A stretch of 64,000 nt of DNA. Origin: Bryobacteraceae bacterium (GTDB lineage Bacteria; Acidobacteriota; Terriglobia; Bryobacterales; Bryobacteraceae). The stretch's first letter is position 1. Each line of letters starts with the position of its first letter. Position numbers and translations under genes: made by a program. The notes under the pieces were generated by a model. It saw only the letters and a program-made list of their open reading frames with translations. It was not told the origin of the DNA and searched no databases. This document shows, piece after piece, positions 27,837 through 36,053 of the stretch. Location: positions 1 to 64,000 of the forward strand of contig JAIEMJ010000034.1 of NCBI GenBank assembly GCA_019752335.1, written 5' to 3'.

Positions 27837-28454
27837 ATGCATTTGTGGCTCAGTTTCGTCCTTGCCGCCGCGGCCCTGGCCGAGGATCCTCCCCCGCTGG
27901 GCATCGTGCGCGGACACTTCATCGGCTACGAAGGCACGATGGCCGCCGGCATTGTGACGGTGAAACTGGCGAAGCCCGCCGAGACGGCATACGCCTGCCG
28001 CTCCGACGGACGCACCTATATCGAACGCGACCGGCAGCGGATCCACTGGCGTGACGTGGCCGCCGGGGACTCGCTGGAACTCGTCACGGACCGGACCCAT
28101 CGGTTGGCCCAATGTTACGTCCGCATGGTCCACGTGGTGGGTCCGCAGCCAGCGAAGTACCCGATTGTCCGCACCGAACGCGCCACGGAAAGCTTCGCGC
28201 CGCGCGGCAGCATCTTCTATTCGGGCGTCGTCTCTAAAGTGGAACCGGGCCGGTTGTGGATTCGCACGCGCACCGATGGCTTGAAAGACTTGCGGCTGCG
28301 TCCCGACACCCGCTACACGGCCAACGGTGACGCCGTGGAGCGCGAACAACTGCTGCCCGGTATGCGCGTCTATCTGCGCGCCGGCATCAGTTGGGACGAT
28401 GATTTGGAGATCTATCAGGTGACCTGGGGCGAGATCCTGACGCCGAAGCCTTGA
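27837..28454 (+). CDS. Secreted protein of unknown function
   Basis: 205 residues from the ATG at 27837, where a signal peptide begins (MHLWLSFVLAAAALAE). The mature protein is all-beta with paired strand patterns: GTMAAGIVTVKLAKP, then later YSGVVSKVEPGRLWIRTRTD and DLRLRPDTRYTANGDAVE. That resembles two OB-like (DUF5666-type) beta barrels, an inference from pattern only. It is divergent from the toroid gene with 25 nt between starts, and is followed by a pair of REP-like hairpins. Confidence 0.6.
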   Translation: MHLWLSFVLAAAALAEDPPPLGIVRGHFIGYEGTMAAGIVTVKLAKPAETAYACRSDGRTYIERDRQRIHWRDVAAGDSLELVTDRTHRLAQCYVRMVHVVGPQPAKYPIVRTERATESFAPRGSIFYSGVVSKVEPGRLWIRTRTDGLKDLRLRPDTRYTANGDAVEREQLLPGMRVYLRAGISWDDDLEIYQVTWGEILTPKP

Positions 28455-28465
28455 GGTGCACACAG

Positions 28466-28485
28466 CCCATCGCGTGAGCGATGGG
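28466..28485. repeat. REP-like palindrome A
   Basis: CCCATCGC-GTGA-GCGATGGG is a perfect 8-bp stem with a 4-nt loop, 11 nt past a stop. It is the mirror partner of palindrome B 61 nt away. The two stems differ at one mirrored base pair (T-A against C-G) and the loops are complementary (GTGA, TCAC), as in a BIME-like inverted pair. Confidence 0.75.
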
Positions 28486-28546
28486 GCCACCTATGCAAAA
28501 TATAGCTGTTTTATTGGCGTTTTCGCGGATAAGCGTCGAAACGCGC

Positions 28547-28566
28547 CCCACCGCTCACGCGGTGGG
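28547..28566. repeat. REP-like palindrome B
   Basis: CCCACCGC-TCAC-GCGGTGGG is a perfect 8-bp stem with loop TCAC. It is 2 nt before the 3' end of the DUF1080 gene and in inverted orientation to palindrome A. The segment between them is A/T-rich. They may also act as terminators for the two convergent genes. Confidence 0.75.
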
Positions 28567-28568
28567 CT

Positions 28569-29201
28569 TTACTTCAGGGGCTTGACGCGGATGTTCTTGT
28601 ACATCACGGTGGAGCCGGGGTCGTGCGCCTGCAGGGCGAAGGTGCCGCTGGTGAGAGTGCGGCCCGGATTGCCCTTCGGACCGGCCCAGCCGTCGGGTTG
28701 CGTCCAGTCACTCACCTTTTTGTCGTTGACGAAGACCTGCACCTGCTTGCCCTTCACGACGATGTGCTCGGTGAACCACTCGCCGTCCTTGAAGGGCTCC
28801 TTGTTGTCCTGCACGTTGTAGAGTCCGCCAGTCTTCTTCCAGTCTCCGTGCGTGTTGTTGACTTGCACTTCGAAGCCCTTGTCCGGCCAGTTGGTCTCCT
28901 GATAGGCCGTGTGGAAGTAGATGCCGCCGTTCGAAACGGGCTTGGTCATCACGTCGACCTTAAGCTCAAAATTCTTGAGGTTGGCCGGTTTGCCCTTGAT
29001 CAGGCCGGTGTAATAAAGGTGGCAGCGCTTGCCGTTGGCGACGATGGCGCCATCTTTCACACTAAAGGAGTCCTCATTTTCTTTGGCTTTGGTCCAATTG
29101 GTGAGGTCCTTGCCGTTGAAGAGAGAAACAAAGCCCTTTTCGGGCTTATCCGCCGCAAACAGGGCGCCGAGCACGAGGCTCATGAGGAAGACAGATCGCA
29201 T
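28569..29201 (-). CDS. Secreted DUF1080 (3-keto-disaccharide hydrolase-like) protein
   Basis: 210 residues with a signal peptide (MRSVFLMSLVLGALFAA) and one concanavalin-like jelly-roll domain of the DUF1080 family. The family opening is FVSLFNGKDLTNWT, and later blocks are LKNFELKVDVMTKPVSNGGI, YFHTAYQ, FEVQVNN and FALQAHDPGSTVMYKNIRVK. Some members hydrolyse 3-keto-glycosides; others are of unknown role. It lies downstream of the quinoprotein gene on the same strand, 19 nt apart, and so may be part of the cytochrome-quinoprotein operon. Confidence 0.88.
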   Translation of the reverse strand: MRSVFLMSLVLGALFAADKPEKGFVSLFNGKDLTNWTKAKENEDSFSVKDGAIVANGKRCHLYYTGLIKGKPANLKNFELKVDVMTKPVSNGGIYFHTAYQETNWPDKGFEVQVNNTHGDWKKTGGLYNVQDNKEPFKDGEWFTEHIVVKGKQVQVFVNDKKVSDWTQPDGWAGPKGNPGRTLTSGTFALQAHDPGSTVMYKNIRVKPLK

Positions 29202-29220
29202 TCCGATACTGTATCAGGCT

Positions 29221-30870
29221 TTAGTTCAGAATGAAGGCCCACAGGGTATCGCCGGTGGCGACGGTGACGTACTGATGGCCGTCGAGCAGAAAGGTCTGCG
29301 GGGCGTTGGTGACGTTGCCGATGCGCGTGTTCCACAGGGGCTTGCCGGTTTTGGCGTCGTGCGCGACGAAGTTGCCCATGCCGTCGCCGGCGAAGAGCAG
29401 TCCGCCGGCCGTAGCGAGCAGTCCGCCCCCGCCACCATTGCCGTAGTAACGATGGCGCCAGACGACCTTGCCCGTCCGATAGTCGATCGCGCTCAAGTAG
29501 TTGCCGCCCGTGCCGACGCCGACCTCTTCTTTGCCACCAAGGCCCATCGAGCCACGCGGATCAACGTCGGTGAGGTAGAAGAGCGAGAAGCCATTGCCTT
29601 CGGGCACGTAGAAAAGACCCGTGTCTGGCGAATAAGCCGGCGGCTGCCAGTTGACGGTGCCGTCCGAAGTGGGCGAGACGAGTGCGCCGCCCACCGTGGG
29701 ATCCTTGCGGGGATCGTGCTCCGGTCCGCCGAATTTGTTCAGACCCTTGGCCCAGTTAGTAAACTCGCCGTACTTCGAGGTGACGAGGCGCTCGCCAGTG
29801 ACGCGATCCAAGGTGAAGAAGTAGCCGTTGCGCGCCGCGGTGAGCACGAGCTTGCGCGGCTTGCCATTGAAGGGCGCGTCGATCAGGATGGGGGTCTGCG
29901 CGGAGTCATAGTCGTGCATATCGTGCGGCGACGTCTGGAAGTACCAGGCCATCTTGCCGGTGTCGACATGAATCGCCACCAGCGAGCAGGTGAAGAGGTT
30001 ATCGCCGTCGCCGCGCTTGCCCGTCGTGTAGGCCGGCGTGGGATTGCCGGTGCCGATGATGTAGAGCTTCGTCTCCGGGTCATACGCGCCGGGGATCCAG
30101 GTCTGGGCGCCGCCATGGCGGGCGGCATCGAGGCTGGCCCAGGTGTCGAGGCCGGGGTCGCCTTTCTGCATCGGCACGGTGTAGAACTTCCATTCGAGCT
30201 CACCGGTCTCGGCGTCGAAGGAGAGCAGGAAGCCGGGTGAATCGATGTCGTTGCCGGTGCCCACCAAAACATGGTTGCCGGCCACGATGGGCGCGGGCGT
30301 CGAGAAGTAGCCCTGGTCCAGGTCGGCGATGGTTTTGTGCCAGCGCTCTTTGCCGGTGCGGGCGTCGAGTGACACCAAGTAATTGTCGGGCGTCTCCATG
30401 TAGAGGTAGTGGTTCCACATGGCCAAGCCGCGATTGCCGATGTGCGTGCCGCCGCGCGTCTTCCAGTAGTAATGCCACAGTTCGCGGCCGTCGCGCGCAT
30501 CCACGGCCCAGGCGTTGTCGGGCATGGAGAAATACAGGGTGCCGCCCACGGCCAGGACGGAGGCCTTGATGGTGCCGCCGCCGGCCGCGAAGTCGCCGGT
30601 GCCTTCGCCGCCGATGATCAGCTTCGCGGGAGGCGCGCCGCCGCGGCCCCGGCCCGCCGGGGCGTTGGGGCCGGGCGTGTAGCGCTGGCTCCAGGCCAGC
30701 GACAGATGCTTCACGGTAGCGGTGTTGATGTCTTTTAGGGCGCTAAAGCGGCGGCCGGAGTAGTCGCCATTATAGGTGGGCCAATCGTTCTTGAGCGGCT
30801 TCAGTAGGTCAGCCGGAGTCACTTGGGCGAGGGCCGGAAGAGCGGCACAAAGTAAGAGGAGGATTCTCAT
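29221..30870 (-). CDS. PQQ-dependent quinoprotein dehydrogenase
   Basis: 549 residues: a signal peptide (MRILLLLCAALPALAQ) then an eight-bladed propeller of the quinoprotein alcohol-dehydrogenase type, with blade motifs such as LVSLDARTGKERWHK, LLSFDAETGELEWKF and LSAIDYRTGKVVWRH. The metal-ligand Asn is in GTGNPTP, and the catalytic-base region reads SPHDMHDYDSAQTP. The D-Y-D spacing (catalytic Asp, then Asp two residues on) matches lanthanide-type enzymes rather than the calcium type (D-Y-A in MxaF). The vicinal Cys pair of classical enzymes is absent: the usual CC...NRG region reads THIGNRG. Electrons should pass to the diheme cytochrome encoded upstream, with ATGA overlap. Confidence 0.88.
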   Translation of the reverse strand: MRILLLLCAALPALAQVTPADLLKPLKNDWPTYNGDYSGRRFSALKDINTATVKHLSLAWSQRYTPGPNAPAGRGRGGAPPAKLIIGGEGTGDFAAGGGTIKASVLAVGGTLYFSMPDNAWAVDARDGRELWHYYWKTRGGTHIGNRGLAMWNHYLYMETPDNYLVSLDARTGKERWHKTIADLDQGYFSTPAPIVAGNHVLVGTGNDIDSPGFLLSFDAETGELEWKFYTVPMQKGDPGLDTWASLDAARHGGAQTWIPGAYDPETKLYIIGTGNPTPAYTTGKRGDGDNLFTCSLVAIHVDTGKMAWYFQTSPHDMHDYDSAQTPILIDAPFNGKPRKLVLTAARNGYFFTLDRVTGERLVTSKYGEFTNWAKGLNKFGGPEHDPRKDPTVGGALVSPTSDGTVNWQPPAYSPDTGLFYVPEGNGFSLFYLTDVDPRGSMGLGGKEEVGVGTGGNYLSAIDYRTGKVVWRHRYYGNGGGGGLLATAGGLLFAGDGMGNFVAHDAKTGKPLWNTRIGNVTNAPQTFLLDGHQYVTVATGDTLWAFILN

Positions 30871-31718
30871 TTCAGGGTCACCAAATAGGCCGTCACGTTG
30901 TGGATGTCTTCGTCGGAGTAGACGGAGAAGAGGGCGCGATGGGGCGCGAGCGGATCGTTCACCTCCACCTTGGGGACGTCGCCGTTGCGACGGAAGGAGC
31001 GGGAGGTTTCGTCGGGCAATTCCAGCGCCACCAGGAAGTCATCCAAGCGCAGCAGGCGGCCCGACACCGGAGCTTCGCCGGGCGCGGTGACCGTGACCGT
31101 GACTTTGCGATTCGGCCCTGCGGCGCGGCCGCGTCCCGCGACCCACGTATTCTGCAGCGTCTTCGGATCCGGGATGCGCGCGGCCAAGCCTTGCAGGTCG
31201 CCGGTGACGGAGTGGCAACTGGCGCACTGCTTCTCGAAGTACGCCTTTCCGGCAGTGGCGTTGCCGACCAGGATGGTCGGAGGCTGGAGCGCGCTCGGCG
31301 GCATGCCCTGCCCGCCGATGGTCGCCATCACGCTGCGCACATAAGCCGCGACGGCCTTGGCGTCGGCGCCGCTCATGGGAATCGCAGGCATGCCGCCGGC
31401 CTGCAGGCTACCCTCGATGACGGGCACGATCTTCTCGCCCTCGCGATCACTCAAGGCCAGTTGGGAGCGCAGCAGGTTGGGTCCGCCGATGTCGCCGCCG
31501 CGGAGATCTGCCCCGTGACAGGCGCGACAGGAGAGGCCATACAGGCTCTTGCCGCGCGCGACCTGCGCCGGGTCCTCGTCGGCGCGCTTCTGCCCGGGGA
31601 CGAAGCCGCCCTGCCGGCGCGCCGGGGTGGGAATGGCCGGAGTCTGGGCGAGGAGTTGAGTGGTGAGGAATTGAGTAGTGAGGAGGGCCAGGGCGAGCCG
31701 TCCGGTCAGCAGCGTCAT
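30867..31718 (-). CDS. Secreted diheme cytochrome c
   Basis: 283 residues with a signal peptide (LALALLTTQFLTTQLLAQ) and two c-type heme sites: CRACH near residue 66 and CASCH near 165. The first domain has a distal-Met candidate in GSLQAGGMPAIPM, typical of class I cytochromes. After the second heme comes a beta-rich segment (KVTVTVTAPGEAPVSGRLLR) inserted before the C-terminal helix DEDIHNVTAYLVTL. The stop overlaps the quinoprotein start as ATGA, so this is its likely electron acceptor. Confidence 0.9.
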   Translation of the reverse strand: MTLLTGRLALALLTTQFLTTQLLAQTPAIPTPARRQGGFVPGQKRADEDPAQVARGKSLYGLSCRACHGADLRGGDIGGPNLLRSQLALSDREGEKIVPVIEGSLQAGGMPAIPMSGADAKAVAAYVRSVMATIGGQGMPPSALQPPTILVGNATAGKAYFEKQCASCHSVTGDLQGLAARIPDPKTLQNTWVAGRGRAAGPNRKVTVTVTAPGEAPVSGRLLRLDDFLVALELPDETSRSFRRNGDVPKVEVNDPLAPHRALFSVYSDEDIHNVTAYLVTLK

Positions 31719-31803
31719 AAGCCCCTATTGTAGCTTTGGCCAGCCGTTCTTCGACGTCCACGCGGCGTAATTCATTTAGGGGATCGTCCAGCGGAGAGGC
31801 CGT

Positions 31804-34506
31804 GTGGCAAAATCGAAAGGCATGTCTTCGCGCCTCAAACAAGCCGTCACTGTTTTGTTTGGACTGCTGCTGCTCAATTCGGCCTACCTCGCTGCCTTCG
31901 CGACGCCATCGGTGTTCTACATGGTGAACGTGCTGCTGCATGTCACGGTGGGCGCAGCCGGTTTGCTGGCCTTCGGGTGGCTCGTGCGAAGAGACCATCC
32001 CGGGGGCGCGGCCCTGTTGCTGGTGGCGGGCGCGCTGGGCGCCTGGCTGGCGGCAGTGGGCAATACGCTCGATCAGCGCGCGCTGCTCTACGCGCACATC
32101 GCCGTGGCGGCGGTGGCGGTGTTGCTGGTGGGGAGTTTTTTCCGCCGGCTGAGCCTGGTCCTCGCGGCGCTGGCCTTGGTGATTTTCTTCCTCCCCGTCA
32201 AGCCCGACCGCATCCGCAACGAAACGGCCTTCGTGCCCACCTCCATGGAGCAGGAAGGCAACGGGCCGAAGTCGCCATTCTGGCCTTCTTCGATTAAAAC
32301 GAACCTGGAGAACGGCAATGGCAAGATCCAGGCAAAGTTCTTTATGGAGTCCAAGCAGTGCGGGGAGTGTCACAAGGATATTTACCAGCAGTGGGAAGGC
32401 TCGATGCACCACTTTGCTTCCTTCAATAACCAGTACTACCGGAAATCAATTGAACATATGCAGGAGATTGGCGGCGTACAGCCTTCAAAATGGTGCGCGG
32501 GTTGTCATGACCACGCGGTGATCTTCTCCGGCAAATGGGAAAAGCCGATTCAGGACCAGATCGACACGCCCGAAGCACAGACCGGACTGGGCTGCGTGTC
32601 GTGCCACTCCATTACCCACGTAGAGGGCTCGATGGGCCAAGGTGGTTACACGATGGAGTATCCGGCACTCCACGACTTGGCGGCCAGCGAAAATAAGTAT
32701 ATCCGGATGATCGACTATTTCCTGACTTACACGGATCCGGAACCGCATCGTAAGTCCTTCATGAAACCGTTTATGCGCCAGGACTCCGCCGAATACTGCG
32801 CCGCCTGCCATAAGGTGCATCTGGATAAACCAGTGAATAACTACCGCTGGCTACGTGGCTTTAACGACTACGACAACTGGCAGGCGAGCGGCGTCTCGGG
32901 CCAGGGGGCACGCAGCTTCTACTATCCGGAGAAGTCAGCGACCTGTTCGGATTGCCACATGCCGCTCGTGCCCTCACGGGATCCGGGGCATAAGCAGGGC
33001 AAAATTCATTCGCATCGCTTTCCCGCCGCGAATACAGCAGTACCGTTCGTCAATCAGGACGCGGCCCAGCTAGCAGAGACCACGAAGTTTCTGCAGTCAG
33101 GTTGGATTTCCGTGGATATTTTCGCCATCTCTCCCGCCGCCGCGCCGCCGCGGGAAATGCCGATGCAACGGCGGGCGGAGCAGCCCAAGCTGAATTCCAC
33201 GATGGCGGTGGGCGAAGAGGGCGAAAGCAGCGCACCGGCGTATGAACGGGAAGTCGGCCAGGTCTCGGCGCCGGTGGGCGTCGCGCAGACCGCGATTCAG
33301 CCGGGCTCCACGGTGCGGGTGGACGTCGTAGTACGGACGCGCAAAGTCGGCCATTTTTTCCCTGGCGGCACGATTGATGCTTTCGACATCTGGCTCGAGC
33401 TCGAAGGCCGCGACGCCAAGGGCAAACTCGTCTACTGGAGCGGCAAGTTACAGCCGGATGGCGCGGTGGAACCCGGGGCGCACTTTTATCGCTCTTACAT
33501 GCTCGACGGCGATGGCCAGCAGATCAACAAACGGAACGCCTGGCAGGCCCGCAGTGCCCTCTATGTCCGCCTGATCCCGCCCGGCGCCGCGGACGTCGCG
33601 CACTACCGTGTCGCCGTGCCGCCGACGGCACAGGGCGAGATCACCTTCACCGCGAAGCTAAACTATCGTAAGTTCTCGCACTACTTCAACAAATACGCTT
33701 ACGCGGGCCAGGCCAAGCCGGGCGAAGTCCGATTGGATGCCGATAAGCGCGAGTATACCTTCGACAGGATTCCGGCCAATGTCTCGGGCAAGATTAAGGA
33801 TCGTATTCCGGAGATTCCGATTGTGGTGGTAGCGGCGGCCGAGGCGAAGGTACCCTTGGGGCCAGCCACTTACTCGCCGAAACTACGCAAGGAAGATAAG
33901 CTCCGCTGGAACGACTGGGGCATCGGCATGTTACTGCAAGGCGACCTGAAAGGCGCCCAGTATGCCTTCACCAAAGTCACCGAAGCTGACCCCACTTACG
34001 CCGACGGCTGGCTCAACGTCGCGCGCGCGCTGATTCAGGAGGGCGAAACCGAAGCGGCGCGGCCTTATCTGGATAAAGCCATGGCCCTAAACGGCAAGCT
34101 CGCGCGCGTTCATTATTTCCGTTCCCAAGTGCAAAAAGCAGCGGGCGACTATGACGGCGCGCTGGCTTCACTCGAAACGGTACTGGCGCAGTATCCGCGC
34201 GATCGCGTCGCGCTGAACCAGGCGGGGCGCGTGCATTTCCTGAAGCGGCAGTATACGGCGGCGATCGCACGCTTCGAACAGACCCTCAGCGTCGACCCCG
34301 AGGACTTACAGGCGCACTATAACCTGATGCTGTGTTATCGCGGCTTAGGCGATGCGGCAAAGGCGTCGCGCGAAGAGACTTTATTCCGGCGCTTCAAGGC
34401 AGACGAGTCCTCGCAGACACTGACGGCAAAGGCGCGTCTCCTCAATCCGGAAGACAATAACGAACGGCAGGCCCTCCACGAACATGAAAGCGCTCCTCTC
34501 CCTTAG
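31804..34506 (+). CDS. Membrane-anchored pentaheme cytochrome with C-terminal TPR domain
   Basis: 900 residues from a GTG at 31804 (GGAG six nt upstream; an ATG six codons later is possible). Residues 1-140 form about four membrane helices. Then come five CXXCH heme sites: CGECH, CAGCH, CVSCH, CAACH and CSDCH (between about residues 180 and 385). After these is a beta-rich domain (GSTVRVDVVVRTRKVGHFFP) and, from about 700, TPR-like helical pairs (GDLKGAQYAFTKVTEADPTY, RDRVALNQAGRVHF, DLQAHYNLML). It is probably a periplasmic electron-transfer or scaffold protein attached to the inner membrane. It overlaps the CRTAC1-type gene by 23 nt. Confidence 0.88.
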   Translation: MAKSKGMSSRLKQAVTVLFGLLLLNSAYLAAFATPSVFYMVNVLLHVTVGAAGLLAFGWLVRRDHPGGAALLLVAGALGAWLAAVGNTLDQRALLYAHIAVAAVAVLLVGSFFRRLSLVLAALALVIFFLPVKPDRIRNETAFVPTSMEQEGNGPKSPFWPSSIKTNLENGNGKIQAKFFMESKQCGECHKDIYQQWEGSMHHFASFNNQYYRKSIEHMQEIGGVQPSKWCAGCHDHAVIFSGKWEKPIQDQIDTPEAQTGLGCVSCHSITHVEGSMGQGGYTMEYPALHDLAASENKYIRMIDYFLTYTDPEPHRKSFMKPFMRQDSAEYCAACHKVHLDKPVNNYRWLRGFNDYDNWQASGVSGQGARSFYYPEKSATCSDCHMPLVPSRDPGHKQGKIHSHRFPAANTAVPFVNQDAAQLAETTKFLQSGWISVDIFAISPAAAPPREMPMQRRAEQPKLNSTMAVGEEGESSAPAYEREVGQVSAPVGVAQTAIQPGSTVRVDVVVRTRKVGHFFPGGTIDAFDIWLELEGRDAKGKLVYWSGKLQPDGAVEPGAHFYRSYMLDGDGQQINKRNAWQARSALYVRLIPPGAADVAHYRVAVPPTAQGEITFTAKLNYRKFSHYFNKYAYAGQAKPGEVRLDADKREYTFDRIPANVSGKIKDRIPEIPIVVVAAAEAKVPLGPATYSPKLRKEDKLRWNDWGIGMLLQGDLKGAQYAFTKVTEADPTYADGWLNVARALIQEGETEAARPYLDKAMALNGKLARVHYFRSQVQKAAGDYDGALASLETVLAQYPRDRVALNQAGRVHFLKRQYTAAIARFEQTLSVDPEDLQAHYNLMLCYRGLGDAAKASREETLFRRFKADESSQTLTAKARLLNPEDNNERQALHEHESAPLP

Positions 34507-36040
34507 TCTTGCTTGCACCCTGCAGGCCGTCACCTTCACGGACGCGACGGCCGCCGCCGGCATTACCTTCACCCACAATGCCGGCAAAACCGGCAAGAAG
34601 TGGATGCCAGAAACCATGGGCGCCGGCTGCGCCTGGATTGACTTCGACAACGACGGCTGGCCCGATATCTTCTTCGTCAACGGCAAGGATTGGAGCCCGC
34701 GCGGACGCCGCACGCCTCCCGCGCTCTACCGCAATAACCGCAATGGCACCTTCACCAACGTCACCCCCGGCAGCGGACTCGATGTCGAGCTATACGGCAT
34801 CGGCGTCTCCGCGGCGGACTACGACGGCGACGGTAAGCTCGACCTCTATGTCACCGCGCTGGAAGGTGACCGGCTTTTTCACAATCTGGGCGGCGGTAAG
34901 TTCGCGGATGTTACGGCTACTTCGGGAATCGTCAACGCGTCTTTCGGTACATCATCGGCCTGGTTCGACTATGACCGCGACGGACGCCTCGACTTATTCG
35001 TGGCTAATTACGTTTCCTGGAAGCGCGAGAAAGATCTATGGTGTTCGATGGATGGATCGACGAAGAGCTACTGTACGCCGGAGAGTTATCCGGGTACTTC
35101 GTCAAAGTTATTCCACAATTTAGGCGGCGGAAAGTTCGCGGATGTCACGGCGAAGGCGGGCTTGGGGGAAAGTAAGTCCAAGAGCCTGGGCGTCGCGGTG
35201 CTGGACTATAACGCTGACGGCTGGCCAGACCTCTTTGTCGCCAACGATACCCAGCCGAATAAGCTTTATCGCAACGACAAGAACGGCCACTTCACGGAGG
35301 AGGGCGTCGCGGCAGGCATTGCCTTCGGCGAGGACGGCGTGGCGCGCGGCGCGATGGGCGTCGACGCGGCAGACTATGACCGTACCGGCCGCCCGCACTT
35401 AGCTGTAGGCAACTTCAGTAACCAGATGTTGGGGCTTTATCACAACGAAGGCAAAGGACTCTTCGTCGATGAAGCGCCGCGGTCGAACTTAGGACGCTCC
35501 ACCTTACTCACGCTCACCTTTGGCCTCTTCTATTTCGACTTCGACTTAGACGGCTGGCTCGACTTATTCCTGGCCAACGGCCACATCGACGAGGAAATCA
35601 ACCGGGTACAGAAAAAGGTCCAGTACGCGCAAGTACCGCTCCTGTTCCGCAATGCCGGCCAAGGCCGCTTCGAAAACACGAACGCCTTTACCCAAGCCCT
35701 GGTGGCGCGTGGCGCCGCCTACGCCGACTATGACCGCGACGGCGACCTCGACATTCTCGTCACGGCAAACGGCGGCCCTGCCAGGCTCTACCGCAACGAC
35801 GGCGGCAATCAGAACCAATGGCTCAGCGTGCGCGCTCCGATCGGCACCGTAATCACCATCGGCAAGCAGACCCAGGTCGTCACCAGCGGCTCCAGTTACT
35901 GCTCGCAGAGTGACCTCGTGCGCGTCTTCGGCCTCGGCAAGGAGAACACCGCCAACGTCGACATCCTTTGGCCCAACGGTAAACGCAAACAACTCCCGGG
36001 CGTGAAGGCTGGGCAATTCCTCGTCTTGCCGCAAGAGTAA
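34484..36040 (+). CDS. CRTAC1-type secreted FG-GAP/VCBS protein with shortened ASPIC/UnbV domain
   Basis: 518 residues with a signal peptide (MKALLSLSLACTLQA) and a propeller of FG-GAP/VCBS repeats containing calcium-binding loops: DFDNDGWPDIF, DYDGDGKLDLY, DYDRDGRLDLF, DYNADGWPDLF, DFDLDGWLDLF and DYDRDGDLDIL. The C-terminal domain (about 440-515) has UnbV features WLSVRAP, SGSSYCSQSDLVRVFGLG and ILWPNGKRKQL. The usual insert of the family (SNRDAIGARV-like) is missing. It overlaps the pentaheme-TPR gene. Such pairs are common in Acidobacteria, but the ligand is unknown. Confidence 0.88.
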   Translation: MKALLSLSLACTLQAVTFTDATAAAGITFTHNAGKTGKKWMPETMGAGCAWIDFDNDGWPDIFFVNGKDWSPRGRRTPPALYRNNRNGTFTNVTPGSGLDVELYGIGVSAADYDGDGKLDLYVTALEGDRLFHNLGGGKFADVTATSGIVNASFGTSSAWFDYDRDGRLDLFVANYVSWKREKDLWCSMDGSTKSYCTPESYPGTSSKLFHNLGGGKFADVTAKAGLGESKSKSLGVAVLDYNADGWPDLFVANDTQPNKLYRNDKNGHFTEEGVAAGIAFGEDGVARGAMGVDAADYDRTGRPHLAVGNFSNQMLGLYHNEGKGLFVDEAPRSNLGRSTLLTLTFGLFYFDFDLDGWLDLFLANGHIDEEINRVQKKVQYAQVPLLFRNAGQGRFENTNAFTQALVARGAAYADYDRDGDLDILVTANGGPARLYRNDGGNQNQWLSVRAPIGTVITIGKQTQVVTSGSSYCSQSDLVRVFGLGKENTANVDILWPNGKRKQLPGVKAGQFLVLPQE

Positions 36041-36053
36041 ACTAGGAAGACGA

